A DNA stretch of 44,137 bases from an uncultured Mycoplasmatota bacterium (GCA_900554615.1 USIB01000003.1:1-44137), one strand, 5' to 3'; positions 22,573 through 30,979 are shown, counted from the first letter of the stretch. Numbers and translations are program-made. The notes: generated from the sequence alone by a model not told the origin.

Positions 22573-22811
22573 TTTAAATAATACTTAAGTAGTTCCTCTA
22601 CTAAAATTGTTCTATCTATTTTAGCCATTCTATTTCTTGCTTCTTTATATGAAGAAATATAACCTAAATCACCTGAAATAATATATCCAACTATTTGATT
22701 TATGGGATTATATCCTCTTTCAGTAAGTGCTTCCGTACAATAAGATAAAACTTCTCTTATTTTTTCTTCCTTTACTTTTGATATATCATACGAAGTAGTC
22801 TTTTCATTCAT
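22569..22811 (-). CDS. ireB: IreB family regulatory protein (UPF0297)
   Basis: 80 residues, beginning MNEKTTSYDISKVKEEKIRE and containing ALTERGYNPINQIVGYIISGDLGYI and ARNRMAKIDRTILVEELLKYYL. This is the IreB/YrzL signature. In Enterococcus IreB is phosphorylated on N-terminal threonines by the IreK kinase and tunes cephalosporin resistance; Thr5 and Thr6 are in that region here. It is the first gene of the operon, on the opposite strand from the small gene at 22934. Confidence 0.95.
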   Translation of the reverse strand: MNEKTTSYDISKVKEEKIREVLSYCTEALTERGYNPINQIVGYIISGDLGYISSYKEARNRMAKIDRTILVEELLKYYLK

Positions 22812-22875
22812 AACATCACCTTCTACAATATAATTTTACCATATTATTCTTATTTAAACAATATTTTTTTATTTA

Positions 22876-22904
22876 TTTACATTTTTAATAGCAGATTCTA
22901 TTTA
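22876..22904 (+). promoter_or_regulatory. Possible promoter of the 22934 small membrane protein gene
   Basis: TTTACA (22876-22881) and TATTTA (22899-22904) are 17 bases apart. A second TTTACA at 22915-22920 exists but has no -10 box at the proper distance before the ribosome site. Confidence 0.4.
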
Positions 22905-22933
22905 TTTACATAAACTACTATAGGTGAATATCT

Positions 22934-23137
22934 ATGTTTAATAATTTTTTCAATTTTTTCCGTTTATGTGCTGGCTTTAAACTATTTTTATTACTTATGG
23001 TTTTAATGCTTATGATTATTACTTTTTACCAAATGTTGATAACATTATTTGCTCCATGTTTTGGTAATGTCTTTATTTTACTACTGGAATATCTGGCTCT
23101 TATTTGTTTAGGGTTTTGGCTCATATTTGGATGTTAA
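22934..23137 (+). CDS. Small membrane protein, 67 residues
   Basis: A short protein with an aromatic N-terminus (MFNNFFNFFRLCAGFK) and two hydrophobic helices (LFLLLMVLMLMIITFYQMLI and VFILLLEYLALICLGFWLIF). An AGGTG ribosome site lies 8 bases before the ATG, and a terminator follows the stop directly, so it looks like a real gene. No family is recognised. It is divergent from ireB and convergent with uvrB. Confidence 0.6.
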   Translation: MFNNFFNFFRLCAGFKLFLLLMVLMLMIITFYQMLITLFAPCFGNVFILLLEYLALICLGFWLIFGC

Positions 23138-23164
23138 AAAATAGAATCGTTATGACTCTATTTT
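23138..23164. terminator. Terminator shared by uvrB and the small membrane protein gene
   Basis: AAAATAGA pairs with TCTATTTT around an 11-base loop. On the minus strand a run of T residues follows it; it overlaps the uvrB stop at 23158. Confidence 0.75.
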
Positions 23165-25110
23165 CCATTTTCTAAATCAAAGATAATATCTCTAAGTTCC
23201 ATTGCTCTTTCAAAGTCTAAGTTAGCAGCAGCATTTTTCATTTCTTTAGTTAAATTATCAATTAAATCTAATTTTTCTTTCTTACTAAGTTTGTCTTCTT
23301 TTTCTATCTTTTTGTCTGTCTCATTTGAAACAATATCTGGTATTTTCTTAATAATAGTTTTTGGTATGATATTATGTTTGGTATTATATTCTTCTTGGAT
23401 ACTTCTTCTTCTTTCTGTTTCGTTTATTGCTTCTCTCATGCTATCAGAAGTGATATCAGCATACATTATTACTCTTCCATTTTCGTTACGAGCGGCTCTT
23501 CCGATTGTTTGGATTAGACTTCTGGTACTACGAAGAAAGCCTTGTTTATCGGCATCCATAATGGCAATTAATGATACTTCTGGTATATCTATTCCTTCTC
23601 TTAAGAGGTTAATACCTACTACGACATCATATTTACCGAGTCTAAGTTCTCTAATAATTTTTAGTCTTTCTAATGTTTTTACTTCACTATGTAAATAGGC
23701 AACTTTTATATCTAGACTTTTTAAGTAATTAGTTAGTTCTTCAGCCATTCTAATTGTTAAAGTAGTAATTAAAGTTCGCTCATTCTTTTCGATTTGTTTA
23801 TTTATTTCTTCAACTAGGTTATCTATTTGATTTTTTGTAGGTCTAACATATATTAGAGGGTCAAGTAATCCTGTAGGACGAATAATTTGCTCTATAACTT
23901 TGTTATTTACTCTTTCCATTTCGTAGTCTCCTGGTGTTGCACTAACATAAATAACATCATTTAATTTTTTTTGAAACTCTTCAAACTTTAATGGTCTATT
24001 ATCAAGAGCACTAGGAAGTCTAAAGCCATAATCTACTAAATTCATTTTTCTGGCTCTATCTCCGTTATACATGGCTCTTACTTGTGGTAATGTTACATGG
24101 GATTCATCTATTACTAGTAAGAAGTCTTTTGGAAAGAAATCTATTAAGGTATTAGGGGACTCGCCTTCTTCTTTTAAGGCTATATGCCTTGAATAGTTTT
24201 CTATACCACGACAAAAGCCTGTTTCTGATAGCATCTCCATATCATAGTTTACTCTCTCTTCTATCCTCTGGGCTTCAATTAGTTTATTATTTTCTTTAAA
24301 GTATTTGACACGTTCTTCTTTTTCTTTATTTATTCTTTCGATACTTATCTTTAATCTTTCTTCATCGGTTACAAAGTGAGAGGCTGCAAATATGGATACT
24401 GTCTTTTTATCTTTTAGGATGTGACCAGTAATGGTATCTACTTCACTTATTCTATCTATTTCATCGCCAAACCACTCTATTAGTAAACCATTTGTTCTTT
24501 CATAGGCTGGTACTATTTCTAGGGAATCTCCTCTTACTCTAAAAGTACCTCTTTTTAAATCGATATCATTTCTTTCATATAACATTTCGACTAATTTCTT
24601 TAGTATTATATCTCTATCTATGGTATCTCCAACATTTAGAGTTAACATTTTCTTTTTATATTCTTCTATTTCTCCTATTCCATAGATGCATGATACTGAG
24701 GCTACTACTATGACATCACTTCTTGATATTAAGGCTGAAGTAGCACTATGTCTTAATTCATCTATTTCGTCATTGATTGAGGAATCTTTTTCTATATAGG
24801 TGTCTGTACTAGGTACATATGCTTCGGGTTGATAATAATCATAGTAAGATACAAAGTATTCTACTCTATTCTCTGGGAATAATTCTTTTAATTCTGAATA
24901 TAACTGACCTGCTAGTGTCTTATTGTGGGCTAAAACTAAGGTTGGTTTGTTTACTTTTTCTATTACATTAGCAATAGTAAATGTTTTACCTGTACCTGTT
25001 GCTCCTAATAAAACTTGTTCTTTTTTACCATTATTTATTCCATCTACTAATTCTTTTATGGCCTCTGGTTGGTCTCCACTTGGTTTATATTTTGATACTA
25101 ATTTAAACAT
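23158..25110 (-). CDS. uvrB: Excinuclease ABC subunit B
   Basis: 650 residues, the helicase-like subunit of nucleotide excision repair. MFKLVSKYKPSGDQPEAIKE starts the protein, followed by Walker A GATGTGKTF, the beta-hairpin region YYDYYQPEAYVP, DESHVT, SATPGDYE, GINLLREGIDIPEVSLIAIM and TRSLIQTIGRAARN. A C-terminal UVR motif (MKNAAANLDFERAMELRD) binds UvrA or UvrC. The start at 25110 is set by a GGAGG site; an upstream extension in frame lacks homology. uvrA is not next to it. It borders the mobile-element scar. Confidence 0.98.
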   Translation of the reverse strand: MFKLVSKYKPSGDQPEAIKELVDGINNGKKEQVLLGATGTGKTFTIANVIEKVNKPTLVLAHNKTLAGQLYSELKELFPENRVEYFVSYYDYYQPEAYVPSTDTYIEKDSSINDEIDELRHSATSALISRSDVIVVASVSCIYGIGEIEEYKKKMLTLNVGDTIDRDIILKKLVEMLYERNDIDLKRGTFRVRGDSLEIVPAYERTNGLLIEWFGDEIDRISEVDTITGHILKDKKTVSIFAASHFVTDEERLKISIERINKEKEERVKYFKENNKLIEAQRIEERVNYDMEMLSETGFCRGIENYSRHIALKEEGESPNTLIDFFPKDFLLVIDESHVTLPQVRAMYNGDRARKMNLVDYGFRLPSALDNRPLKFEEFQKKLNDVIYVSATPGDYEMERVNNKVIEQIIRPTGLLDPLIYVRPTKNQIDNLVEEINKQIEKNERTLITTLTIRMAEELTNYLKSLDIKVAYLHSEVKTLERLKIIRELRLGKYDVVVGINLLREGIDIPEVSLIAIMDADKQGFLRSTRSLIQTIGRAARNENGRVIMYADITSDSMREAINETERRRSIQEEYNTKHNIIPKTIIKKIPDIVSNETDKKIEKEDKLSKKEKLDLIDNLTKEMKNAAANLDFERAMELRDIIFDLENGK

Positions 25111-25147
25111 AATATTCCTCCTTATAACGATTACTGACAGCCAAAAA

Positions 25148-25159
25148 ATTCGTATCCAT
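25148..25159 (+). repeat. Direct repeat copy 1 (AATTCGTATCCA)
   Basis: AATTCGTATCCA occurs here, about 40 bases from the uvrB start codon, and again at 25379-25390 inside the last codons of the integrase remnant. The pair could be arm-type integrase sites or part of an attachment core. Confidence 0.5.
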
Positions 25160-25226
25160 TTTCCTATTTTTAGTTCTAAATTTTGGTTAAAAACTGTAGG
25201 ATACACATTTTGGCCACAAATTTATT

Positions 25227-25256
25227 AAATAACACCAAATAATACAAAATAACACA
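25227..25256 (+). repeat. Three phased 10-base repeats
   Basis: AAATAACACC, AAATAATACA and AAATAACACA follow one another without gaps. One helical turn per unit and a position just after an integrase gene fit arm-type integrase or excisionase binding sites. Confidence 0.5.
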
Positions 25257-25375
25257 TAAAGAAATTATCTAATCTTATTTTACCACGAATTTCAAAGGAA
25301 AACAAGAAAGTAACAACTACTATCTTGTTTAATATATACTTATCTAATAATTTATTATAAATATTTTGAAACGAT

Positions 25376-25744
25376 CTAATTCGTATCCAAATTATTAAGC
25401 AAAATTTCATTGCTTTTTTTCTCTTCTTTTGGTATTACTCTATTAACATAATCATTCATTTTTTCTGAACAATCAATTATTACTTTACTTTTATCAAAAT
25501 AAACTTTAGTTGTTATAATTGTACTTCCGTGACCTAACAATTAAGAAACTGCTTTTACACCATAATTATTTGTTAATAATAATGTTGCTTAAGTATGTCT
25601 AAGATCGTGAAATCTTATTCTAGGTAAATCATTTTCTTCAAAAACTTTATTATAATACCTATTATGAAAACCCTTGCTTCTAGGTTTACCATAAGTTGAA
25701 CAACACACATATCCTTGATCTAAAAACGGATTATTTTTATCATT
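25376..25744 (-). pseudogene. Tyrosine integrase, C-terminal remnant with two nonsense codons
   Basis: The reading frame holds the C-terminal part of a tyrosine recombinase: DQGYVCCSTYGKPRSKGFHN, LPRIRFHDLRHT (box II Arg), then TAA at 25589, ATLLLTNNYGVKAVS, a second TAA at 25541, LLGHGSTIITTKVYF with the likely catalytic Tyr, and a natural TAG end at 25376. The N-terminal and most of the catalytic domain are missing. It is fused in frame at its 5' side to the sigma-like fragment at 25745, giving one open frame 25589-26095. It is clearly inactive. Confidence 0.85.
25379..25390 (+). repeat. Direct repeat copy 2 (AATTCGTATCCA)
   Basis: Second copy of the 12-base sequence at 25148, here encoding (in reverse) the last residues LDTN of the integrase remnant. 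Confidence 0.5.
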
Positions 25745-26095
25745 TATTCTTCTTCTTTGTGTTTCAGTCAATTTACTCATAGCAGTTCTTATATTTTCAT
25801 ACAGGATTTTTCTTTCTACTTCTTCTTCAAGAGATGTTTGTTTATTAATAGATCTTGAATATATTGTTTCTTCATAAACTTCTGAATGCTCAATATGTCT
25901 TTCATATTTGTGCATTTGTGATATATCTTCTAATTCAAATTTATCAAAAACATTATATATATCTTTTGATACTTCAATATTATGAGTTTTATTCCTATTA
26001 TCCTTAAAAACAACTACATATATATTTTTATCTTTATTAGAAAGTAATGTATATGGATTATATTTATCTTTATTTCTTTTAGAATGATTGTCCAC
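25745..26095 (-). pseudogene. Sigma-like gene of an integrative element, truncated and fused to integrase
   Basis: From a GTG at 26095 (GGAG upstream) the frame reads NPYTLLSNKDKNIYVVVFKD, then FELEDISQMHKYERHIEHSE and SKLTETQRRRI. This is the pattern of small sigma-70-region-4-like proteins of Tn916-type or prophage-derived elements (YTLLTNKD..., MHKYDRHIEHSE). The expected C-terminal helix-turn-helix is missing after residue 117, where integrase sequence begins. A deletion between the two genes removed the rest of both. The chimera is unlikely to be functional. Confidence 0.75.
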
Positions 26096-26181
26096 TAATT
26101 ACAATCTCCTTTCAATTCAAAACTTTTAAATTTCAAATTGGAAGGTGGACTACGACAGCTCATAATAATTAATATAGCAAC

Positions 26182-26232
26182 AAAAAAGAGCCAACTATAT
26201 CTTGTATATTTAAGACATAATCAGCTCTTTTT
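26182..26232 (-). terminator. Terminator in the decayed element
   Basis: On the minus strand AAAAGAGC pairs with GCTCTTTT. An inner stem TATGTCTT/AAGATATA strengthens it, and TTTTTTG follows. It would have ended a gene that is no longer recognisable. Confidence 0.7.
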
Positions 26233-26559
26233 AGGACGTAAAATAGTATAACAACTTTTTGCTACTTTTTCCTTTATCAAAATCAACTTCTAATGTAATA
26301 TAATAATCAATCATAAGCAGCACCACTTCCAACAGCAATGTTTATCACTTGATACATAAGTAATCAGACTGATACTGCATAATTATCTAATTTGACTATG
26401 AAATTATTTAAATAATAATAATAAAACTTTAAGCATTGCACTACATAATTCTACATTTTTTCACACTACTCAAAAAAAAGACAATAATAAATCAAGATAT
26501 TACTGCCTCATATTGTTTTTACAATGTCATTATATCACAATTATAAATATTAAAAAAGA

Positions 26560-26588
26560 GAGAATCCTTTATTTTCAAAGGGTTTCTC
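26560..26588 (-). terminator. Terminator of the helD operon
   Basis: On the minus strand GAGAA-CCCTTT pairs with AAAGG-TTCTC around a 6-base loop with single mismatches, followed by TCTTTTTT. It begins just after the 26592 stop codon. Confidence 0.75.
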
Positions 26589-26591
26589 AAA

Positions 26592-27293
26592 TCATTTTAT
26601 TTTTTTTAACACATTATCACTATTTTTAATAGTTTCATTATTAATGTTTAAATTACAAGTCCTTACAAACTCTTTAAATGCAAATATTTGCATTTTTGAA
26701 AATTTACAATTATTTTCCAACAATACTTCTTCAAATATTTGCATATAATCAAATAAAGTAGGTATTGATTGTAGTTTATTTATTCTAGTAATTAATGATG
26801 GTGTAAGTGAAACATCAAAATCACCCTGTATTTGGTATCCTAAATCATTGCCTATAAAAATACTATAAAAATCTTTTTCATTTGTTATAAGTCTACCAAA
26901 TTTAACATCATTGATATTACCATGTCTAGTAAAATCTATATTATCTTCATTTAATGAAAATTTTTTTGATAAAGAGAGATCGTACTCATATTCTTGTTCA
27001 TTTGTTTCTTTTATTATTTTTAATAAATTATTCCTATTTGTTGACAAAGCATAAAAAATAAATAAATTTCCTAAATTGTCTGAACACCATAATCTAATAC
27101 TACTTTCATTTTTATTTTCTACTACATCATATAACTCTACATCTACTTTGCCTTCAAAACTTCCTAATAATTCTAATGCTGTTTTTAATTTTGAATAAGC
27201 TTTTGAATTAGATTTCATTTTCTCTATTAAGTTATTAACTTTATTATTATCAGAATATAATTCAAAAATCTTCTTTTTTTCTTTCTTCTTCAT
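26592..27293 (-). CDS. Unknown protein downstream of HelD-like helicase
   Basis: 233 residues. The N-terminus is lysine-rich (MKKKEKKKIFELYSDNNKV). The middle has alternating charged and hydrophobic strands (VDVELYDVVENKNESSIRLW) and the end is helical. No family is recognised and no membrane segment is seen. It starts 17 bases after the helicase stop and shares its terminator, so the two are one operon. That suggests a partner or cargo of the helicase, but nothing in the sequence proves it. Confidence 0.65.
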   Translation of the reverse strand: MKKKEKKKIFELYSDNNKVNNLIEKMKSNSKAYSKLKTALELLGSFEGKVDVELYDVVENKNESSIRLWCSDNLGNLFIFYALSTNRNNLLKIIKETNEQEYEYDLSLSKKFSLNEDNIDFTRHGNINDVKFGRLITNEKDFYSIFIGNDLGYQIQGDFDVSLTPSLITRINKLQSIPTLFDYMQIFEEVLLENNCKFSKMQIFAFKEFVRTCNLNINNETIKNSDNVLKKIK

Positions 27294-27310
27294 AAATCGT
27301 TATATTCCTA

Positions 27311-29509
27311 TTATTTTTTTCGTTTCAAAACCTTATTATCTTTTGTCAATGTTCTTAATGAAATAGGAAGTTCTCCGCTATAATTTATATATAATTCATG
27401 CATTGCCCTTGTTATTGCAACATATAAAAGTTTAGAATCTATATTACTATCAGTATAATTAACATTATTTGCATTATATAATATTACAGCATCGAATTCT
27501 AACCCTTTTGATAAGTAAGATGGCATAATACATAATCCACCATGATATTCTTCATTTTTCTCTGTAATAACTGATACATCTAATCCTAGTTTACTTAATT
27601 TCTTATAAACAGTAGTCGTTTCTTTTTCATCCTTACATATTATTGCAATGATTTGATATTCCTTATCTAATAATGATTTTAATTGTGAAATAAGATTAAC
27701 TTCAGTTATATCATTATTTATGACAATTTCATCTCCTTCTCTAGCAACACATTCTGAATTATTTTGACCTAAGTGATTTAAAACTAAATTTGATGCATCG
27801 GAGATATTTACAGTGGTTCTATAGCTTTTATTTAGTTCTAACATACTTGCTTTATTATTAAATATGACATTATTTAATTCATTCCAATCATGAATAGATT
27901 GATAATCATATATTGATTGATTAACATCTCCAAAAACATTAAATCTTGCTTTCGGAAATAGTTTTTTTAAAACATAATATTGTGCTAAGCTTAAATCTTG
28001 TGCCTCATCTATTACTAAATATGAGAAATCTTTAAAATCTTTAATTCCATTCAAACAATAATTAATTAAAAGTAATGGCGATAAATCTTCAAATCCAATT
28101 TGCTTTTTAGATAATCTTGATAAAGTATAATTTTGTATTTCCTCTAAGTGTTTTTGATCACATTGAGCATAAACATTTAAATTTTCTATAAATGTTTGAT
28201 ATATAGCAATTGGATTAACTTTCATAAATTTAAAATAATTTTTTATACTTGTAGGACATCCTTTTTTGATTTCCTTTTGTATTTTGTCAACTTCTTCTAA
28301 AATTTCTTTTCTCCTTGGAGATTCTTTTGGTAAACTTAAATATTCTTCTCTATATTTTAACCAAACATTATGTGATAAGTCATCAGAATTATCTTTAACT
28401 TTTTTCATTAATATTTTCATATATTGATTAGCTTTTTCTATATATCCTTTTTCAGTTGAGAAAACGCTTTTACTTAAAAACAATTTTATGTCATCAACTG
28501 AACATATTTTTATTCCTTCATATTCAATATCGTCTTTTAAATGTGAATTGACATATAAATCAATAAAATTTTCGAGTAATTTTAAATATTCTATAGAAGA
28601 CTTATCACTTATTACTTTATCAGAAATACTTCCTGCAAGTATCTCTTGTAATGTTTTATTTTTACTTTCTAACTTAACTTTTGAAATTCCCATATATTTC
28701 ATTGCAATTTCTTCAAAAGTTAATTGTGAAACATTCTTTATATCAAGATCTGGTAAAAGATCTGATATATAATTTAAAAAATATTTATTAGGACCAAGTA
28801 TCATAAAATCAGCCTCTGAAATGCTTTTTGCTTCATTATATACTAAATATGCAATACGATGAAGAGCTACAGTTGTTTTACCACTTCCTGCCGTTCCTTG
28901 AATAATATAGTCGCCTCTTAATGGGCTCCTTATTATTTTATTTTGTTCTTTTTGAATTGTAGCAATAATTGATTTTAATCTTGCATCAGAATTTTCTTTT
29001 AAATATTTTAATAGAATTGTATCATTAGATAATGTATCTTGCTCATCAACATCTTTTAAAATTCCATCTTTAATTATAATTTGTCTTTTTTTATTTATTT
29101 GTCCTTTTATTTTCTCGCCAGAATTTGAAATATATTCTGCACTACCTATACTATAGTCATAATACATTGAACATATAGGGCTTCGCCAATCGTGTGCAAT
29201 AACATTTTTTCCATCCGTAATTGCTTTTCTTCCTAAATAAATTTCGTTCTTTTTTCCAGAACTTTCAAACTCAAACATGCCAAAATATGGATTTGATAAA
29301 ACGGACTTTAAATCATAAATTTCAGTTGCATATAGTGACATTAATCCTTGTCTAGTAAAATGAGCACCTCTTTCGGCTTCTTTTACACCAATTATTGTAT
29401 TTTTTTGCTTATTAAGTAATTCTTCATTATCTTTAATTTTATTATTAATTAATGCAATAACATTTTTTAATCTTTGTTCCTCATATTTAAAAATATCTTT
29501 TTTTTCCAT
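27311..29509 (-). CDS. helD: HelD-type superfamily 1 helicase (RNA polymerase recycling factor family)
   Basis: 732 residues. An N-terminal coiled coil (about 1-45) is followed by the HelD-specific region with KNVIAHDWRSPICSMYYDY. Walker A is GTAGSGKTT at 205-213, Walker B is LVIDEAQDLS, then NKSYRTTVNISDASN, SYLSKGLEFDAVILYNANN and LYVAITRAMHELYINYSG complete the SF1 motifs. HelD removes stalled RNA polymerase from DNA; its N-terminal arm reaches the secondary channel. Length is close to Bacillus HelD (774). It is placed on an accessory stretch, so a specialised, possibly resistance or defence-related copy is possible. Confidence 0.88.
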   Translation of the reverse strand: MEKKDIFKYEEQRLKNVIALINNKIKDNEELLNKQKNTIIGVKEAERGAHFTRQGLMSLYATEIYDLKSVLSNPYFGMFEFESSGKKNEIYLGRKAITDGKNVIAHDWRSPICSMYYDYSIGSAEYISNSGEKIKGQINKKRQIIIKDGILKDVDEQDTLSNDTILLKYLKENSDARLKSIIATIQKEQNKIIRSPLRGDYIIQGTAGSGKTTVALHRIAYLVYNEAKSISEADFMILGPNKYFLNYISDLLPDLDIKNVSQLTFEEIAMKYMGISKVKLESKNKTLQEILAGSISDKVISDKSSIEYLKLLENFIDLYVNSHLKDDIEYEGIKICSVDDIKLFLSKSVFSTEKGYIEKANQYMKILMKKVKDNSDDLSHNVWLKYREEYLSLPKESPRRKEILEEVDKIQKEIKKGCPTSIKNYFKFMKVNPIAIYQTFIENLNVYAQCDQKHLEEIQNYTLSRLSKKQIGFEDLSPLLLINYCLNGIKDFKDFSYLVIDEAQDLSLAQYYVLKKLFPKARFNVFGDVNQSIYDYQSIHDWNELNNVIFNNKASMLELNKSYRTTVNISDASNLVLNHLGQNNSECVAREGDEIVINNDITEVNLISQLKSLLDKEYQIIAIICKDEKETTTVYKKLSKLGLDVSVITEKNEEYHGGLCIMPSYLSKGLEFDAVILYNANNVNYTDSNIDSKLLYVAITRAMHELYINYSGELPISLRTLTKDNKVLKRKK

Positions 29510-29530
29510 TTATATCCCCCCAAATAATAA

Positions 29531-29944
29531 TTAGTTCTTTTCTAAAATTTTAATTATTGTGTCTTTTACTGAATTCCAAGTATTCTTTAAGCTATCATAG
29601 CTTAAAGTATTTTCAACATTTGCAAATTGTGTCCATATAATATCATGAGTATCTTCACTTTGATTATCACTCACTCCTTTATCTAATGCAAAAAACATAT
29701 AACAAACACAATTTTCTCCTCGCGGTGTAGTATACTTTTCTACAAATGGCTCATATTCATCTACTATTTTGGCAATTCTTTTTGTTTCTTCGGCTGTTTC
29801 CCTTATAGCAGCCTCTTTTAATGTTTCACCTTTCTCCACATGTCCTTTTGGAAATGAATAGTCATTTTGTTTTGTTCTATAAATCAATGCAATCTCTTTT
29901 GTTTCTTTTCTTATTAAAAAGCATCCTGCTTTTTCAGTAATCAT
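29531..29944 (-). CDS. Nudix hydrolase
   Basis: 137 residues. The Nudix box GHVEKGETLKEAAIRETAEET matches G-x5-E-x7-R-E-x2-E-E (the EE pair is E-T-AEE) and binds the metal for pyrophosphate hydrolysis. Flanking KQNDYSFPKGH is typical of the Ap4A/8-oxo-dGTP subgroup. The start was set to 29944, where GGAAGGAA precedes ATG. It sits between the helicase and the biosynthetic cluster, on the same strand but with a 73-base gap before it, so it may or may not belong to the cluster. The substrate is unknown. Confidence 0.85.
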   Translation of the reverse strand: MITEKAGCFLIRKETKEIALIYRTKQNDYSFPKGHVEKGETLKEAAIRETAEETKRIAKIVDEYEPFVEKYTTPRGENCVCYMFFALDKGVSDNQSEDTHDIIWTQFANVENTLSYDSLKNTWNSVKDTIIKILEKN

Positions 29945-30017
29945 ACAATTCCTTCCTTTCTTTTTCAACATATATTATAGCATAATATTACAAATTTTAA
30001 TACATTTTTCTAATAGT

Positions 30018-30455
30018 TTAATATTTATTGATTCTCCTTAAATGTCTTCCACCCTCAAATTTAGTAGTCATAAATACTTTTAACGCTTCTATAGCAAAAT
30101 CAAAATCAATATATTTTTGTCCAAAGCATAAAACATTAGCATCCTCATGTAAACGTGCAAATAAAGCATGTTCTTTTATTGAAGCATTTACTGCTCTTAT
30201 TCCACTATTCCTATTTGCCACCATGCTAACTCCTATACCACTTGCACAACAATATATTCCTAATCCTTTTCTCTTTATAACCTCATTATTTGCTTTCTTT
30301 ACAAAATCAGGATAATCGTCATCTTTATCATAATAATAAGGTCCTACATCTATAATTTCGTAATCTTTTATATTTAATTTAATATAATCACATAATTTAT
30401 TTTTTAGTTCTAATCCGCTATGATCTGAAGCCAAAATAATATAATTATTAAACAC
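30018..30455 (-). CDS. RpiB/LacAB family sugar-phosphate isomerase
   Basis: About 145 residues. IILASDHSGLELKNKLCDYI, YCCASGIGVSMVANRNSGIRA with the catalytic cysteine, and GGRHLRRINKY are the RpiB/LacA-LacB features. The family interconverts aldose and ketose phosphates such as ribose/ribulose 5-phosphate or allose/allulose 6-phosphate. The usual CGTGIG is CASGIG here, so the substrate may differ. Start GTG at 30455 is favoured by AGGTG 6 bases upstream. It follows the methyltransferase with a 5-base gap and is probably the last gene of the cluster. Confidence 0.82.
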   Translation of the reverse strand: MFNNYIILASDHSGLELKNKLCDYIKLNIKDYEIIDVGPYYYDKDDDYPDFVKKANNEVIKRKGLGIYCCASGIGVSMVANRNSGIRAVNASIKEHALFARLHEDANVLCFGQKYIDFDFAIEALKVFMTTKFEGGRHLRRINKY

Positions 30456-30460
30456 AAATA

Positions 30461-30979
30461 TCACCTCGTTCTAAAAGTTGCAGTTGTTTCATCTGGATAA
30501 TTTATTTCTTCTACACTCGAAAAATATTTTAATAAATATTTTTTCCACCACTCTTTTTCCCTAATAGTTATATTAGTAGGTTCTCCATTTGGAAATTTAG
30601 TGGGATGGTCTGTACATTTAATGTGAAAAAAGCATTTTTTTGATATTGATGATATTTTATTTATAGTTTCATCTAATTCATCTATCGGAACATGTTGCAA
30701 AACATCAGTACAAATAACGAAATCAATTTTACATTTTGGTAAAGTATTATATTCATCAAATACTGGATCATATCTAAATATCTTTAAATAGTTTAATTTT
30801 TCTTGCAACGTTTTTAATAGAGGACTTCTTCCACAGCCATAGTCTAATACATAAATTATATTATCCTTTTCTTTTTCCAACATTGAATACAAAATATCAA
30901 AAAATTTAACTGATGAAGCTCCATACTTAGGTTTAATTTTATATAGCAATTTATATTGCTCTAAATACTTTTTATTCAT
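30461..30979 (-). CDS. Class I SAM-dependent methyltransferase, substrate unknown
   Basis: 172 residues. VLDYGCGRSPLLKTL is the SAM-binding motif I near residue 44; FRYDPVFDEY and DFVICTDVLQHVP are motifs II and IV. The C-terminus (TNITIREKEWWKKYLLKYFS) is unlike common small methyltransferases. It lies between the sugar kinase-nucleotidyltransferase gene (adjacent, no gap) and the isomerase, so a sugar or nucleotide-sugar substrate is plausible. The stop TGA overlaps the ribosome site of the isomerase. Confidence 0.78.
   Translation of the reverse strand: MNKKYLEQYKLLYKIKPKYGASSVKFFDILYSMLEKEKDNIIYVLDYGCGRSPLLKTLQEKLNYLKIFRYDPVFDEYNTLPKCKIDFVICTDVLQHVPIDELDETINKISSISKKCFFHIKCTDHPTKFPNGEPTNITIREKEWWKKYLLKYFSSVEEINYPDETTATFRTR

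Larger units (their letters stand above)
25111..25375. other. Intergenic region between uvrB and the integrase remnant, probable attachment-site region
   Basis: No gene is seen; open frames here are low-complexity. It holds three phased decamers at 25227-25256, one copy of a 12-base repeat at 25148-25159, and small inverted boxes CGTATCC / GGATAC. It probably contains the uvrB promoter as well as the right or left end of the old integrative element. Confidence 0.5.
26096..26591. other. Gene-free stretch of the decayed element
   Basis: About 495 bases without a supported gene. It contains a terminator at 26182-26232, one at 26560-26588 and short frames interrupted by stops, such as a minus-strand INIAVGSGAAYD fragment near 26320-26350 followed by stops. 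It looks like eroded coding sequence from the same element, but no family is identified. Confidence 0.5.

Noticed and set aside
23291..25228. Open frames on the plus strand opposite uvrB
   Set aside because: They mirror the uvrB coding sequence and have no start signals or recognisable products.
25225..25410. A 61-codon frame overlapping the integrase end and the phased repeats
   Set aside because: No ribosome site, low complexity, and it overlaps the C-terminal codons of the integrase remnant in another frame.
30028..30315. Open frame opposite the RpiB-type gene, and similar plus-strand frames at 34224, 36109 and 38527
   Set aside because: All are antisense to clear genes of the cluster and have no supporting signals.
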